Shown here piece by piece: positions 1 to 10,828 of a stretch of 64,000 bases of DNA (positions are counted from its first letter, which is position 1; each line of letters begins with the position of its first letter). Where the stretch lies: positions 106,107,284 through 106,171,283 of the forward strand of contig OV884057.1 of assembly GCA_930367215.1 (NCBI GenBank). Reading direction: 5' to 3'. The notes below the pieces were generated by a model. That model was not told the DNA's origin. It searched no databases and was given only the letters and a program-made list of their open reading frames with translations. A program made the translations under genes and the position numbers. The DNA is from Pollenia angustigena (taxonomy: Eukaryota; Arthropoda; Insecta; Diptera; Polleniidae).

Positions 1-71
1 GTAAAAAATTGTAAACAAAAAACATATGTTTCTTAAAACTAAGTAAGAGTTAATCATAAAGTTTTAATAGA

Positions 72-1396
72 ATGGACAATACACTTTGGTTTTACTCCTC
101 TTCTTCCGATTCTGAGGAGAATGGGAACTTAAATTTTATAAGGAAAAAAATAAGAAACAATAGTGATCCTTTAAAATTGCCAAACAATGAGTAAGTCCGA
201 TAATTTTTAAATGTGTACATAACAAATAAAATAAAACAACTACATTTTCTTTTTCTAGGTTTAAAAAACGTTTTAGGCTCTCAAAGGAAGCATTTATTTT
301 CGTTCTTGAACTGTTGGAATTTGAGGGACACCTTTGTACCAGTGTTCAGCCGAAAATTCAATTGGCAGCAACGTTGTCACTCTTGGGCACCGGAAGTTTT
401 CAACATTCTGTTGGCAACGACTTTTTAATAGGTATTAGCCAGAGTGCAATATGCAAAATAAGCAAGCGGGTAGTAGATGAAATGGAACGCAAACTGTGTG
501 TACAATTTATACAGTTTAATCCGAAAAATAGTGATGACTGTAAAGACTATTTCATGACAAAGCACAAAATTCCGGGCGGTAAGTAAATCTGTCGTATATA
601 CATTCTTAGATATGTAAACTTATGATCAATTGGTTATTATTTACCCTTACAGTTGTTGGCTGTGTAGATGGAACGCATTTTGGATTGCAGAAGCCTCCAA
701 ACGAGCATATGTTTTTTAACCGGAAGGGCTTTCATAGTTTAAATTCAATGATCGTAAGTTAAACGTGTTTTTTTTTTTGTAAAAACTAAAATTTTTGTGT
801 AATATTTAAAGATATGCGACCACAAACACACAATTTTAGCCATTAATTCCAAATATGGAGGGGCCGCACATGATTCATTTGTTTGGAGGGAATCGGAAGA
901 AAGATATCTTCTTGAACTAGAATATAACAACAGCTTAAGGAATTTTTGGCTCTTAGGTAAAATAATTTTTTTTCAGTTGTTTAAAATATAATTACATATG
1001 TATGTACATATTTACGTATTAATGTTTATGGTATGTGTGATTACAGGTGATTCGGGCTATCCCTGCGAACCGTGGTTGCTGACGCCATACCGCAGTCCGA
1101 GTGAAAACTCTTTGGAATCTCATTTCAACGATGTTCATTCCAAGGCAAGATGTGTCGTTGAAAGAACGATTGGAATTTTAAAGGCGCGATGGAAAATTCT
1201 ATGCCACGATAAAAGAAGTCGGTATAGTGCTGAAAAGATAGCACAATTTTCGAACGTGTGTGCTGCGTTACACAATATTTGTATAAATTTTCGTGTTCCA
1301 AACTATGAAAATGTTCAGCAGATGCCTGAAACATATCCCGCGCTTGTAATAGATGATGGCTCAGAAACAAATATAACAAAAACCGAGACAATATAA
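72..1396 (+). CDS. PIF/Harbinger (HARBI1-like) transposase, five exons, apparently intact
   Basis: DDE nuclease that would cut and move a Harbinger element in the nucleus. I read exons 72-190, 259-578, 653-753, 812-956 and 1047-1396, each bounded by GT...AG. The joined length is 1,035 nt, or 344 codons plus stop, with no internal stop. Family motifs in order: an N-terminal FKKRFRLSK block in exon 2; VDGTH (first catalytic Asp) in exon 3; GDSGYP (second Asp) across exons 4-5; VERTIGILKARW (catalytic Glu) in exon 5; and a C-terminal ALHNICI block. The length fits the family. Its usual partner, a Myb/SANT-like protein, lies convergently at 3,012-4,045. The exon boundaries are my prediction; the family call is secure. 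Confidence 0.88.
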
Positions 1397-1410
1397 AACT
1401 AAGTTTAATT

Positions 1411-1916
1411 CATACATGTTACGTAATGATTAGATAATGCTAATGATTGCTAATTAACCTTCTTTTGTGAAATTCTCTAATTCATCAAACAATTAGAATT
1501 AGTTCAATAATTCCCATTAGATAATTGAAATTTTTATTCCAATGGTAAAACTAATTGCAATTAGTTGCCATTAGCAAAAAAAAAATTGGTTTACCTTTAC
1601 AATTAGAAATCTAATTGACTTCTGCTAATGCAATTAGATATTCAATTAGCTCGAATTAGAATCAATTAAATATCCAAATTAAATATCTAATTGCATTAGC
1701 AGAAGTCAATTAGATTTCTAATTGTAAAGGTAAACCAATTTTTTTTTTTTGCTAATGGCAACTAATTGCAATTAGTTTTACCATTGGAATACAAATTTCG
1801 ATTATCTAATGGGAATTAGTTGAACTAATTCTAATTGTTTGATGAATTAGAGAATTTCACAAAAGAAGGTTAATTAGCAATCATTAGCATTATCTAATCA
1901 TTACTTAACATGTATG
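1411..1916. repeat. 506-bp near-perfect hairpin (foldback MITE)
   Basis: Two arms of roughly 245 bp are inverted copies of each other around about 1,663. The left arm starts CATACATGTTA and the right arm ends TAACATGTATG; they differ by a few substitutions and a homopolymer length. The sequence is very AT-rich, with many AATTAG steps. It sits between the two convergent Harbinger genes, just after the transposase stop. No coding capacity and no clear target duplication. Confidence 0.75.
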
Positions 1917-2070
1917 GTTTTAATACAACAGGGGTGTAATAATAATTTTAAGATTTTTAAAAATGTGTTTTAAAAAAGTAATTTATTTTTAAAGATATTT
2001 AGTTTGTACTTTCTTTGTTACATATGTACATACTATATATAAGTTTTGTAATTAGTTACTATTCTAATCA

Positions 2071-2880
2071 GGGACCGAAAATAACAGTTATTTTAAAAAC
2101 TGATTCATTTATACTATATTGATCCTTACGTTACATTTTTATTTTTTGAACTAAAACAACAGTTATTTTTTGATGTTTAATTTTTTTTAACCTTACGTTA
2201 CATTTTTATTTTTTGAACTAAAACAACAGTTATTTTTTGATATTTAATTTTTTGAACCAAAAACAAAATAAAAATTCGCATTTGATCAACAAGAGAGTAT
2301 TAACTCGAATTTTAAACATTTTCAGTAGAATTAAAACAATTTTGAATTTAATATTATAGACATATGAAAAAGAATTTTTAAAACAACTGTTTTATTACCA
2401 AAAAGTAGACAAAATGGCAGGATATTTTTTACAGAGACTAAATATGACTATTACTTGCAAATTGGTTTCAAAAAGTGCAAAAATAAACATTTTGAGTTAA
2501 AACCCTCTTTTTAATCAAGTGCGAATTTATTTTGATTTTTATTTTTTCTAGCAAAAATAAAAGCTATTCTCTAAAGAAATGTACGTGTTATAATAATTTA
2601 GTTGACTTTTAATATACATTTTAATGTGTAATGATCCTGGGGATTTATTATGCATACTAAAATAAATATTTAAAATCAAGTAAGTTATTATAACATGTAC
2701 ACTTCTTTAGAGACTGGCTTTTAGTTTTGCTCTAAAAACTAAACTTAAAAAAATAATCGTTATTTTGGTTCAAAAAAATAAAAATTAGAAAATAACTTAT
2801 TCTTGATCGAAAAAATAAAAATCAAGAAATAACTGTTTTCGCCTGACTATTATGAAAAAAGGAATAACTGTTATGGTCCC
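2071..2880. mobile_element. Non-autonomous TIR element with GGGACC ends
   Basis: The left end GGGACCGAAAATAACAG is matched in inverted orientation by CTGTTATGGTCCC at the right end. Inside are a roughly 66-bp tandem duplication (about 2,126-2,255) and a second inverted pair around TCTCTAAAGAA (2,567-2,592 and 2,690-2,715). There is no ORF of note. I could not find a convincing target duplication, so the superfamily is open. Confidence 0.6.
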
Positions 2881-3011
2881 TAGTTCTAATAAATAATATA
2901 TTTAAAACTTAAGATAATTTAAAAAACAAATCATATTGCATTAAAAATAAATAAAAATTCAATATAAAATAAACAAAATTCAATTTTTGGCATAAAAGAA
3001 AATTCTAATGA

Positions 3012-3935
3012 TTAAAAATTCACATTTAGCTTTTCTAATTCTTTTCTCTTAGTCTGGAACTCAATTGCTTTTATTTGTGCGCTTAGTTCATGTTCCATTT
3101 CTTTAATATCTAGAGCTTTCTTTTTTATTTCAAACATTTTACCAGCAAGTTCATACTCTTTTTCCTTTAATTTAAATTCCTTGTTCTTTATCTCAATCAC
3201 TAAGTCTAGTCTCTTAAGCATTTCCGTTTGATATAGTTCTGTTGTAACCATAGTTTTTTTTAAAAGTGAACTTTTATTTTCTCTTCCTCTTACGTTATTT
3301 ATTTTTGGAACCTTATTTTTTTCATTGCTTCTAGCTAGGGCTGAACTTTCTTCTTCATCATCATCTTCAATTTCTGTTAAAAAGGAAATGGCATGTTCCA
3401 TTTCGACTTCATCATCGGATAAACAACAGGGAGATGCAACAAAAACACTACTATTTTGTGAGGTTGTTGCGGTTAAATTTTTTTTGTCGCCTTTCTCTTT
3501 TGGGTTATCTTCCGATGTTTTTGAAGATAAAGCCGACCCAAAAGTTTTAACATTTTTTAGGCCCTCAACAGAAACTTCAATCCCAGCAGCAGCCAAAATC
3601 TGTTCCTCCGCTTGGGAAAGAAATTTTTCATCATACGGTCCCCCACCCGTTTTCTTTTTTGAGGATTTATTGAACGTAATCTTTTTTTTTACATTTTGCT
3701 TTTGGTCAGCATACACCTTAACATAAACTTATATTTATTATTCAAATAAGACAAAAGTATGTTATACTACCTTGCGCCAGGTCTTTGCGTCTTTTATTGG
3801 TGGGCCGGAAGCATTTAACTTTGCTGTTAGTTGTTCCCAAAGCTGATTAGCTCTTGCCTTTCCCTGGGAACTATTGGGTATAATACTCTTTGCCAAGTCT
3901 GAATGTTTGGCCATAAAATTTCCAAGAATCTCCTT
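3012..3935 (-). CDS. Harbinger-associated Myb/SANT-like protein
   Basis: DNA-binding accessory protein that in PIF/Harbinger elements works with the transposase. Main exon 3,012-3,716 is joined through a GT-AG intron (3,717-3,770) to exon 3,771-3,935 and probably to a short exon ending at 4,014. The upstream exon holds the helix-turn-helix signature: QLWEQLTAKLN, then KDAKTWRK, running into VYADQK after the splice. The downstream exon is acidic in its middle and ends in a Lys/Glu-rich coiled coil of about 80 residues. I could not find an ATG in frame in the small upstream exon near 4,014-4,045, so the 5' end is either on an unseen exon or lost. It is convergent with the transposase. Confidence 0.75.
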
Positions 3936-4232
3936 CTGTGTAAAATTTATTTTGGAAAGATTTGTAATTAAGTATTTTTTTTTTCTTAAATTTTCATAAA
4001 TTTGTTAACTTACATTTTCTTTTATATTCCTCTTTGTAGCAGAAAAACGTTAATTCGAATGCTTTTGTGTTTACGAGTAAAAACTCGCAAGGTTGCATTT
4101 GAATAATCATTCGTTATCGAATGCCGTCATTAGAAATTTCGATAAATTTTACTCGATAACGAATAAGAGAATCCCAAAACTCGCAAGTTCGTGTAAGAAC
4201 TCGCTCGTATACGAATGCGAGAATTAGGCACC
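3936..4232. mobile_element. Right end of Harbinger element 1
   Basis: Sequence beyond the Myb/SANT gene, ending GAATTAGGCACC at 4,232. Read inward from the end this is GGTGCCTAATTCTCGCATTC. Two other predicted Harbinger-type ends in the window (45,340 and 52,099) also begin GGTGsTA. The left end of this element would lie before base 1, so neither the terminal repeat nor a target duplication can be confirmed here. Confidence 0.45.
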
Positions 4233-4265
4233 AGGCCGGCGGCTAGACCATTCGGCCATCGAGCC
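4233..4265 (-). other. tRNA-like A-box fragment at Harbinger junction
   Basis: On the minus strand this reads like the 5' half of a tRNA or tRNA-derived SINE: GATGGCCGAATGGTCTAG, a good D-arm/A-box. It stops exactly where the Harbinger end begins. No B-box follows, which fits an insertion that split a SINE or tRNA-like sequence whose other half is outside the window. Confidence 0.35.
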
Positions 4266-4940
4266 ACATAAACAACTGTTGTTGATATGAGTACTTGATA
4301 TCAATTAAATTAATCGTAAAATGAAGTATGTGTTTGTTGTTTTTGTATAATACAGAAGGTATGTAATGAAAAAAAAAACCACTAACAAACAAAAAAAAAA
4401 AACACAACTATTTTACAGGGCTACCATCACAAATTTTTAAACGTAAAGGCACAAAAACGGTCGTTTTGGTTAATAAAAGTCGAAAACATATTTTAATGAT
4501 TTTTATTTATCAATAATGCAACATAAACAAAACAAACCATTGCTTAAATTGTGTATGCTTTGAAATCACTTTTGTGCAAAAAATATTATATGTATTTGAA
4601 TTTATTTTTGTATAAATTGCCTAAAAAGCTGACTAATATGTGCTGACTAATATGACGATTGCTTTGAATATTATGACGACAGACTAGATCGCTGTTCGTT
4701 ATATCACCCTTTTTGTAAAAAAAATAGTCGTAAAATTAGAAGATGAGGGCATTTCTAATATTCTCTGAATATTCTATTTTTTTATATGGTGATAGCCCTG
4801 CATGTTTATGCGATTTTTAAGCAGTGTGACCATCTTGGCAATTTTGCAGCGTTTGGCATTTTCTTTAAGGATTTTTATAAAATTTTTCTGGCTTTCTTAA
4901 GAATTATTTTTAAAATTGAAGAATAGTTTTAATTAGGCTT
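4266..4940. other. AT-rich non-coding stretch
   Basis: No gene seen. Contains the phrase GTGTGACCATC near 4,825, which recurs near 10,213, so part of this is probably an old dispersed repeat. Confidence 0.4.
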
Positions 4941-4945
4941 AAGTT

Positions 4946-5144
4946 TGTTGTAATAATGATTTTATGTTTACAGTCATTTATGACTCTGTATCTATTACTA
5001 AGTAAACATTGCCTCATTGTTACAACACTTTCTAACACTAGAACATAAGTACTTTTTTAAGTACTAGTATACATACTAACCAAGAATAATTTTATTTAAT
5101 TATAAGGTTTTTTCACTTAATAAAGAGATCTTGAGAATAACACA
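4946..5144 (+). repeat. 5' LTR of Gypsy-1
   Basis: Begins TGTTG and ends ACACA. Contains AATAAAGAGATC near the 3' end, a probable polyadenylation signal. Flanked on the left by target duplication AAGTT. Confidence 0.92.
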
Positions 5145-5162
5145 TGGTGTCAGATGTGAAAA
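5145..5162 (+). promoter_or_regulatory. Primer-binding site of Gypsy-1
   Basis: TGGTGTCAGATGTGA directly abuts the LTR. The Gypsy-2 element on the other strand has almost the same site, TGGTGTCAGAAGTGAA. I did not assign the tRNA. Confidence 0.7.
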
Positions 5163-5309
5163 TATATATAAAAAAAAAGTTTAGTAGAAACTGGTTCCCT
5201 TTAAATAAAATAAAAAGAAGTTAATAAAATTAACTCGAGAAAAAGAAAAATAGTGGAGAACCAACAAACGTAAAATAAAACTAGTTAGTGGAAGAGACAT
5301 TTTTTTTTA

Positions 5310-6667
5310 ATGACGGGTTCTGAGAAGGAAGCAAAAGTCGTAATAGAACCAAAAACTGAAGTTGAAGGAACGATGTCGATCTCCTCAATACTGCCACTAA
5401 ATACTAATGCACCAAATCTATCAGTAGAATGGAAAAATTGGAGCCAAAATTTTAAAATTTTTATGAGGGCGTCAGCGTTGGAGTCACAGGCGGAGACACG
5501 GAAAGTAGCATTGCTCTTACATCATCTAGGACCGTCTACCATACAAATAGTAAGTTCCTTTAATATAGACATAGATGTCGTGAAATATGAGGATTTGTGG
5601 AAAAAGTTGGAAAATTATTTTGTTCCGAAGAAAATACGGCCATGGAGCGTCACTCGTTTTTTACACGAAAGCAAATGGAGGGAGAAACCATTTTGCAATA
5701 TGCAACACAGTTACAAAACTTAAGTAACACTTGTGAATTTGCGGAGCTACGTGAAGGTCTAGTGAAAGACATTTTTATTTGTGGTTTATCACAAAACTAC
5801 TTGAAAATAAAAGAAAAATTGTTAGCTGATGGGGAAATTACGTGGGGAAAGGCTCTCCAAATAGCACAAAGCATGGAAGCTGCTAGAGAAAATGCTACAG
5901 CAATAGAAGTGTCCCATGCCAACAACAACAACAACTCGTCAAATATATGTGGTTTGAGAAAATTCAACAAGTCTAACAACTATCAACAGCAACAAAGGTG
6001 TGGAAAATGTGGTCAACATCGCCATGATAAATGCCCAGCAGAAGGTGTAAAATGTCATCTTTGCGGTAGGTTAAATCACTTTGCAAAAATGTGTTTTGCG
6101 AAAAATCACATCAACAAGAATACTGACAACAATAAAAAGTACAATAGTAACTACAGCAATAAAAACTACAACAACAACAACAACAAATACGTAAAAGCTG
6201 TAGAAAATGAAGATGACGATGAAGAAGAAGATAATCTTTTTATTGGTACTGTAAAAAATAGTACTGGTACTACATCTCGTGATTGGAATGTGGAAGCAGA
6301 AATCAACAACAAGATGGTGATGTTTCAAGTGGACACCGGGGCGCAAGCCAATCTACTATCGGAAAAAACCTTAAGTATTTTAAAAATTAATAAAATATGT
6401 ACTAATAATTGTAGTAATATACTAACTTTTAGTGGTGAAAAACTCCCGGTTATGGGAAAAATTAATTTGAATATTAATTATAATAAAACAAAATGTTTAT
6501 CAACCTTTTACGTATTAGGAATGGATTGTAGAAATGTAATCGGTTTAGATTTAGCTATACGGTTAAATTTAATCAAAACTATTAATGCTTTAAATATAGA
6601 TTCCGTTTTTGAAAAATACGAAGAGATTTTTAATGGTCTTGGTGAGCTAAAAAAAAATGTAGTTTAA
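5310..6667 (+). pseudogene. Gypsy-1 gag-protease, broken by one frameshift
   Basis: Structural gag followed by aspartic protease. The first reading frame (from ATG 5,310) carries the capsid start; near 5,635 the protein continues one frame over, consistent with loss of one A in an AAGAAAA run. Two zinc knuckles follow: CGKCGQHRHDKC and CHLCGRLNHFAKMC at about 6,000-6,085. An Asn-rich linker and an acidic patch come next. The protease motif VDTGAQANLLS is at about 6,331. The frame closes at 6,665-6,667, and the reverse transcriptase continues in another frame a few bases on, consistent with a missing T in GTAGTTTAAAG. Both breaks lie in or beside short homopolymers, so sequencing error is possible. 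Confidence 0.85.
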
Positions 6668-6669
6668 AG

Positions 6670-9072
6670 TTAATTGAGAATAGTGAACCTATAGTAGAAG
6701 CACCGCGTCGGGTCCCAATAGCTCTTTTTGAACCTTTAAAAAAGGAATTAAATAGAATGGAAGAATTGAATGTGATTACTAAGGAAAATGAACCGACGGA
6801 GTGGGTAAACTCGATAGTTTTAGTAACCAAACCAAATGGCGACCTACGTTTGTGCCTTGATCCAAGGAATTTGAATAAGGTTATTGTTAGACCGAGGTTT
6901 AGTTTCCCGAATATCGATGAGTGTAGGTCTCAATTGACAAATTCTAAAGTTTTTAGTAGTCTGGATGCTAGTTCAGGGTTTTGGATGATTCCGTTAGATG
7001 AGGCGTCATCGAAGCTTTGTACTTTTAATACGCCTATGGGACGATATCGATTTTTGCGTTTGCCATTTGGCATTAATGCGGCACCGGAAATATTTCACTC
7101 GGAAATGGTGAGATTATTCGGTGATATTAAGGGACTTATCATCTATATGGATGATTTTCTCATTCATGCTGAGAACGTAGGGGAACATAATGTGATATTG
7201 GAAAGAGTTTTAAATAGAGCGAAAGAGGTTGGGTTAAAATTTAACAAATCAAAGTCTAAAATTTTGAGAACGGAAATAAAGTTTATTGGACATATTTTTA
7301 ATGGCGAGGGTGTTAAACCGGATGATGAGAAGATCAGGGCAGTCGCAGAGTTGCCAAGGCCGGCAAATGTTGCGGATCTTCAAAGGTTTTTAGGAATGGT
7401 TAATTATTTAGGTTCTTTTATACAAAATTTGTCGGCTAAGACTAAAAAGAGAGAACTTCTTAAAAAGGATGTTGTGTGGCAGTGGAGTTATGAGCAGGAC
7501 AACGAATTTCTAAATTTGAAGAGCGAAATAACTAATTCACCAGTTCTGGTCTACTTTGACCCTAAAAAACAAATAAAATTGTCTGTGGACGCATCTAAAT
7601 TCGCTGTGGGAGCTACAATTATGCATGGAGACAATCCAATTGCCTTTGCATCAGCTTCATTGACTAGTTGTCAGTCTAATTATGCTCAGATAGAAAAGCA
7701 ACTCTTTGCGATTGTTTTTGGGTGTACTCGTTTTCACCAATATGTGTATGGTTTTCAGGTGACAGTAGAAACTGATCATAAACCATTGGTAACTTTGTTT
7801 GAAAAACCACTTTATAAAATTCCAGCTCGTTTGCAAAGATTCATGTTACGATTATTAACATACAATATAAAGGTAGTATACAAACCGGGTAAATATCTTT
7901 ATATTGCTGATACGCTCTCAAGAGCTCCACTTAAAGAAAACACTTTATTGGACATGAATCAGGAAATAGATCTGCACTGTAATTTTATTTTGTCTCAAAA
8001 CAGTTTAACTGACGTTGCGGTTGAGAAAATTAGAGAGGCAACGAAGACAGATGAAGTATTTAAAGTTATACTTGAATGTATAAAAACGGGTTGGCCCAAT
8101 GAAAAAAAAAAAACAAATCCAATATTATTTCCATATTTTCCTATAAGAAATGAAATATCGGAACTAAGCGGTCTTCTACTGATGAATAATCGAATTTTAA
8201 TACCGAAAGGTCTTAGAAAAGAGATGTTGGCATATATACATGAAGGGCACATGGGTGTACAACGTTGTCAGAATTTAGCTAGAGAATCAATTTTCTGGCC
8301 AAATATTAATCATGATATAGAATTGATGGTATCGAACTGTGAAATTTGTAGGAAATATCAAAACTCTAATGCAAAAGAGGAATTGTTACCTCATGAGATT
8401 GTAACAATACCATGGTACAAAATTGGATGTGACCTTTTTGAAATTAACAAAACAATGTATTTGTTAGTGGTAGACTACTATTCTAAATTTGTAGAAATTG
8501 ATATCTTGGATTCGGGTTATAACAGTAACCAAGGACCCCCTTTTAATTCCAAGGAATTTTCAGATTTTTGTAGAAATTGGGGAATAGACCATGTCACCTC
8601 AAGCCCGTATCCGCCTAGGTCCAATGGCCTAGCAGAGCTTACAATACAGACAGTCAAGAAAATGTTGAACAAATGTCGGGAAAATTCGTCTGACCCTTAT
8701 ACGGCTCTGTTACATTATAGATCAACGCGTAGGGGGAATTTTCCAAGTCCATCGGAAATGTTAATGGGTAGGGTTTTAAGAACTAAATTACCTTGCCTTC
8801 CGACCAATTTAGGGCAGAGAATTATTAATACAAAGGAAATTGTTAGGCAAATTGATGAACAGAGAGGGAAAATGATTAGAAGGTATGACAAAACAACGAG
8901 AAATTTGAAACCGGTAGAAGTAGGTAGAAAAATAATGTTTAAGAGAACACCAACGTCTTTATGGTACCCTGGTACCGTGCTAGGAGATTGCAAGGAGCCT
9001 TATCTTATATCATACGGGACCATGAGGGTGCAACTTATAGGAGAAATAGGCAACATATTAAGGAAAATGTAA
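6670..9072 (+). pseudogene. Gypsy-1 pol: reverse transcriptase, RNase H, integrase
   Basis: Open from 6,757 to 9,072, with homologous coding sequence already present just upstream. RT shows LRLCLDPRNLNK, the AAPEIFHSEM block and the active site YMDDF (about 7,147). RNase H shows VDASKFAVGA and ETDHKPL. Integrase has the HHCC finger (HEGHMG...CEICRKY). Its DDE core looks damaged: the stretch between VDYYSKFVEIDIL and GPPFNSKEF is too short, and the second catalytic position reads SNQGPPF where the family normally has SDxG. The GPF/Y-type C-terminus shifts frame near 9,000. This copy could not encode a working integrase as written. Confidence 0.88.
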
Positions 9073-9305
9073 ATGAAAATATTGTCAATGAGAATGTCAC
9101 TAGAAGTCCAAATGAAAATTTTGAGGAGAAACTAAATGACAATGTAAACGAAAATATAAATAAGAATGTTAATCAAAGCCTAAATGGAAAATGTAATGAA
9201 AATATCAATGAAAATCCAAATGAACATGTAAATGAAAATATTGTTAATGAATATGTCACTAAAAGTGGTAGGGTCTGTCGACTACCAAAAAGGTATTTAA
9301 AATAA
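8961..9305 (+). pseudogene. Gypsy-1 integrase tail with Asn/Glu-rich repeats
   Basis: Third frame that continues pol after a shift near 9,000. Begins with the conserved SYIIRDHEG...YRRNRQHI block of the integrase C-terminus, then about 60 residues of degenerate NENVNENI-type repeats, and ends SGRVCRLPKRYLK, a common end of Gypsy pol. There is no envelope gene. Confidence 0.75.
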
Positions 9306-9334
9306 ATATAAGTTTAATTATAAGAAAAGGGAGA

Positions 9335-9532
9335 TGTTGTAATAATAATTTTATGTTTACAGTCATTTATGACTCTGTATCTATTACTAAGTAAACATTG
9401 CCTCATTGTTACAAAACTTTCTAACACTAGAACATAAGTACTTTTTTAGTACTAGTATACATACTAACCAAGAATAATTGTATTTAATTATAAGGTTTTT
9501 TCACTTAATAAAGAGATCTTGAGAATAACACA
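9335..9532 (+). repeat. 3' LTR of Gypsy-1
   Basis: About 98% identical by eye to the 5' LTR, preceded by the polypurine tract AAAAGGGAGA and followed by the target duplication AAGTT at 9,533-9,537. Confidence 0.92.
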
Positions 9533-9537
9533 AAGTT

Positions 9538-10221
9538 CATCAAATTTAATTTTCATTAAATTATTTTTATGAAGAAAGGAATTTTACAACATGAAAATTA
9601 ATTAAAATTTACTGATAATTTTTCATTCTTGACTCAATCTGGGCTCGAACCCAGGCGTTTTTACGGACAGGTTACCCTGACATGTTTCGATTGCAACCAC
9701 TCAATCTTCTCAGAGGGCTTGCCGTTTAACACTCGCAGCCATCGACAACTGCTGACGTCATTAGTCAAACATCAATCCTTAAACCAAATTGTATTTAACC
9801 TTTGGTAGATCGAAATTTGCTTTTGAATGATTATCTTTTTTAATTTATTTTACATGTTCTTCCTTTTATCTAATTAAAAATATTGAAAATTTGGATTAAA
9901 AACCATAAATAGTTCAACAAAATAACCACAATACTAATTATTGAAGAATAGTTTTATTGATGTAACTTAAGTTTTTTTTTTAAATTGCAATAAATTTTGA
10001 CTAAAAAAAATTGTACTCAAAATGAAGTTTCGAATGAAAATGGATAATTCTTATTTTAAGATATATCTTACCAGTATAGTAAAAAAATTTAATATTAAGG
10101 GAATATTAGAAATGACCTTATCATGTTGATTTTAAAAATTATTTGATATATGATTTTATTTATATTTTACAAGACGATGTTTGTGCGATTTTTAATGAAG
10201 ACTTTTAAGTAGTGTGACCAT
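9538..10221. other. AT-rich stretch with one tRNA-like block
   Basis: No gene seen apart from the tRNA-like sequence listed at 9,640-9,725. The GTGTGACCATC phrase at 10,213 is shared with 4,825. Confidence 0.4.
9640..9725 (-). other. tRNA-like sequence (degenerate tRNA or SINE head)
   Basis: On the minus strand a D-arm-like GATTGAGTGGTTGCAATC is followed about 45 bases later by a near-consensus B-box with stem, CTGGGTTCGAGCCCAG. The acceptor arms do not pair well, so this is more likely a SINE head or decayed tRNA than a working gene. Confidence 0.4.
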
Positions 10222-10828
10222 CCCAGCAAAAACTTTACTTACAATCCTACTTTTAATGACTTCAAGAATTCATTACTTTGTAGCTTCACTCGCCACTTTT
10301 TGGATTATTAGTTATATATTAAATAATAACTTTATTATTATATCTTAAATATACAGAAAAATTTATATTTTCATTATGACAATAAAAATGTCATTATAGT
10401 CATTATAGTCAAAAAACATAGTTTTTTAATACAAAAACTACACTGCCCCGGTAGACTAGCTGGTAGAGAGCTAGTCTACCAGCACCGAGTTTGCGGGATC
10501 AAATCCCGCCAGAGACAGAAAAAATAAATAAAAAATAAAATAAAGTAAAATAGAATAAGAAAAAATAAAAATAAAATAATTTAAAAAAAATTTAAAAAAA
10601 AATAAAAAAATTTTTACTTTATTGACTTTGTGTAACTATATATTTTTATAAAAATTTTAAGTATAAAAAAAACATTATTTTTTAGATTATAATAGGCTAA
10701 ATTATAAAGGATTACTTTTGGGACATCTCGAACAAAAATAAGTACGTTTTCTAGTAGAAAAGTAAGTAGACGGCTCGTCAAATTCTCATTCTTTTTCTGC
10801 TTATTTTGTAAGCAAAGTTTTTGCTGGG
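10222..10828. mobile_element. TIR element with CCCAGCAAAAAC ends
   Basis: The left end CCCAGCAAAAACTTTACTT is inverted at the right end as AAGCAAAGTTTTTGCTGGG, about 22 bp with one mismatch. The interior is AT-rich and includes the tRNA-like SINE at 10,443-10,517. CCCAGCAAAAA ends also occur at 28,250 and 32,143. Confidence 0.6.
10443..10517 (+). other. tRNA-like SINE head
   Basis: GC-rich island in AT-rich DNA. The A-box region TAGACTAGCTGGTAGAG is followed by a perfect T-arm, GCGGG-ATCAAAT-CCCGC, then by A-rich sequence. The middle can also fold as TAGACTAGCT...AGCTAGTCTA. No good acceptor stem, so a SINE head is more likely than a functional tRNA. Confidence 0.45.

Larger units (their letters stand above)
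4946..9532 (+). mobile_element. Ty3/Gypsy LTR retrotransposon (Gypsy-1), full length but frameshifted
   Basis: Bounded by 199/198-bp LTRs (4,946-5,144 and 9,335-9,532) starting TGTTGTAATAAT and ending AATAACACA, with a perfect 5-bp target duplication AAGTT (4,941-4,945 and 9,533-9,537). A primer-binding site TGGTGTCAGATGTG begins at 5,145, immediately after the 5' LTR. A polypurine tract AAAAGGGAGA precedes the 3' LTR. Order is gag, protease, reverse transcriptase, RNase H, integrase. The LTRs differ by about three substitutions and one indel, so the insertion is recent. Confidence 0.93.
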
